Both the position numbers and the translations under genes were made by a program. This document shows, piece by piece, positions 62,703 through 64,000 of a stretch of DNA of 64,000 nucleotides (positions within the stretch are counted from its first letter, which is position 1; the number at the start of each line of letters is the position of its first letter). The stretch is taken from positions 23,772,139-23,836,138 of the forward strand of contig NC_090133.1 of NCBI RefSeq assembly GCF_040581485.1. The letters run 5' to 3'. A model generated the notes under the pieces. That model was not told the DNA's origin. It searched no databases and was given only the letters and a program-made list of their open reading frames with translations. The DNA is from Linepithema humile (taxonomy: Eukaryota; Arthropoda; Insecta; Hymenoptera; Formicidae).

Positions 62703-63467
62703 AAGTAATGATAATATTATAACGTGTTTTTTACAAAAAATAGGAAGTTATATTGAATGAAACTTTTGTTAAAAATTTGTGAAAAAAAATTTACACGTCA
62801 GAAATCCACATGTCAGAAATAAAAGATAAAAAGAAAACAAAAGGAAAAGTGATATGATGAAGTAATATGACAAAAAAAAATGATCCACGTCATTTTATGT
62901 AATTTACAATTCGCTGAATAACGATGTAATGGATCAAATCCCCAAAGAAATTAGAAAACCCGTTATCAAACATCAAATACAAACAATAAACGTTGCAGTC
63001 GATCTTCCTGTGAAAGAGTCGCGGATGAAACGACGGTTTCGTGATAGTGCAATTTTCAATTTCAACGCATTCACTATAGAAAATAGAAAACGAGCATATC
63101 TATTGCACGTGAGTTTACTCAGGAGATAGACTGTTAGTACATATACCTATACGCAGCGCCTCGATTAAATTGACTCAGGCCAACCGCCGCCTGGATCGAC
63201 GAAATATGGCCTAATATCGAGGCCGGCATCGAGGGATGCTGGGATATATTCTCCGGTAGACACGGCGTATTGACGATTGGTACTGTTGCGTATGCAAGCT
63301 GTTTCGTAATTCATGAATAGCGCACGCAACATCGCGCAAAAGCTTACGAAGTTCATGCATAACACACGGAAAATTGCACACGTTTTAAATAATACGAGCG
63401 CGAAATCATTACTGCAGTTAAATGTGAAACGCAAACAAATAATTCCAATATTTAATTTTAACATTGT

Positions 63468-63507
63468 TGTGCATATATAATTTTTGTGCATATATAATTT
63501 TTGTGCA
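63468..63507. repeat. 17-bp tandem repeat, 2.4 copies
   Basis: The unit TGTGCATATATAATTTT occurs twice exactly, followed by TGTGCA. It lies in AT-rich DNA. Confidence 0.9.
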
Positions 63508-64000
63508 TTTAAAATCATTATTATTTATAAATCATGTATCGTTTATCGTGTCTTTAATAATACAATCCTATTTAGGATTAGCAACTATTGCATTTATGAT
63601 AAATGTTTAACTTATTAATAATCTAAAAAAAATTAATACAGCCTATTCAAATTTCTATCTATTAATTATATTTAAAAATATTATATTAAAAGAAAATAAC
63701 GTTCTGATTTCTTTTCCTTCCAGTCGGTTTGTTAATTTTCCAGCGTTTTATAATACTTTTGACGTTTAAAATTTTAATTCCTCGTGGCTGTGAGAAGAAA
63801 CGATCATATATAAATATCAATACACCGTGGAACTACATAGAGAGAATATTAATAAAAATAAACAAATAGTTTGTTTTTATTTTCTTTCCTTTCTACAGAA
63901 TAAAACCATCATATGGAAATAGAAGTGATACGTGTCGCATGAGCAATCCATTAAAGTAACCTTTAAAAATGTCTGCCTTTTACATGTAACTCTGTACGTG

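Larger units (their letters stand above)
61388..64000. other. No gene recognised
   Basis: 61470-61820 is CG-rich, and 62360-62600 carries the unassigned 113-codon frame. From 62700 to the end the DNA is AT-rich, with the 17-bp tandem repeat and several TTTAAA/ATTAAT stretches. Confidence 0.55.

Noticed and set aside
1..64000. tRNA genes
   Set aside because: GGTTCG strings on both strands were inspected. None has a matching A-box and acceptor stem at the right distance.
1..64000. Telomeric TTAGG arrays, CRISPR arrays or bacterial operons
   Set aside because: No repeated TTAGG, no regularly spaced repeats with spacers, and no tightly packed long coding frames with ribosome-binding sites.

Overview
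The window looks like intron or intergenic DNA from an insect nuclear genome. A hymenopteran such as an ant is the best guess, made from general character only: AT-rich DNA alternating every 0.5-3 kb with short CpG-rich patches, frequent GA, CGA/CGT and CA microsatellites, and fly/ant-like splice signals. No open reading frame could be assigned to a known protein family. All are under 180 codons, most sit in CpG-rich patches where stop codons are rare by chance, and several overlap open frames on the opposite strand. I recognised no tRNA, rRNA or known microRNA, no CRISPR array, and nothing organised like a bacterial or phage operon.

The strongest signal is a duplicated splicing module on the minus strand. 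About 315 bp at 46222-46537 is repeated in the same orientation at 61070-61387. Read on the minus strand, each copy has a CTAAT branch-point-like motif, a pyrimidine-rich tract ending TTTCAG, and an immediately abutting perfect donor GTAAGT. This is a zero-length exon, the defining structure of a recursive splice (ratchet) site as known from long insect introns. A second donor-like GTGAGC follows 64 nt (copy 1) or 59 nt (copy 2) downstream in both copies, as expected for a short cryptic recursive-splicing exon. The 36 bases covering branch point, tract and junction are identical in both copies, while the flanks have diverged and carry indels. The simplest reading is that much or all of the window lies in one very long intron of a minus-strand gene whose exons are outside it, removed in steps with ratchet points about 14.85 kb apart.

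Other structured items are a composite direct plus inverted repeat with foldback potential at 49515-49870; a 20-bp near-perfect hairpin at 39514-39576; a diverged ~65-bp repeat pair at 38119/39070, the second copy ending about 50 bp before a plus-strand CAG|GTAAGT; a 28-bp perfect palindrome at 11266-11293; a C/G tract with quadruplex potential at 45681-45704; alternating purine-pyrimidine tracts at 53089-53117 and 33889-33909; and many microsatellites. Layout: 1-10.4 kb mixed, with CpG-rich patches near 0.6, 2.8, 3.7 and 5.4-6.5 kb; 10.4-13 kb a G-rich patch then AT-rich; 13-24 kb mosaic with several microsatellites; 24.4-27.2 kb a long AT-rich stretch; 27.2-30.3 kb CpG-rich; 30.3-33.2 kb AT-rich; 33.2-34.4 and 37.3-39.2 kb CpG-rich; 39.2-64 kb mosaic with the splicing modules and the foldback repeat.

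Limits: exon calls from raw sequence without homology search or RNA evidence are weak. Low-confidence entries should be read as candidates only.
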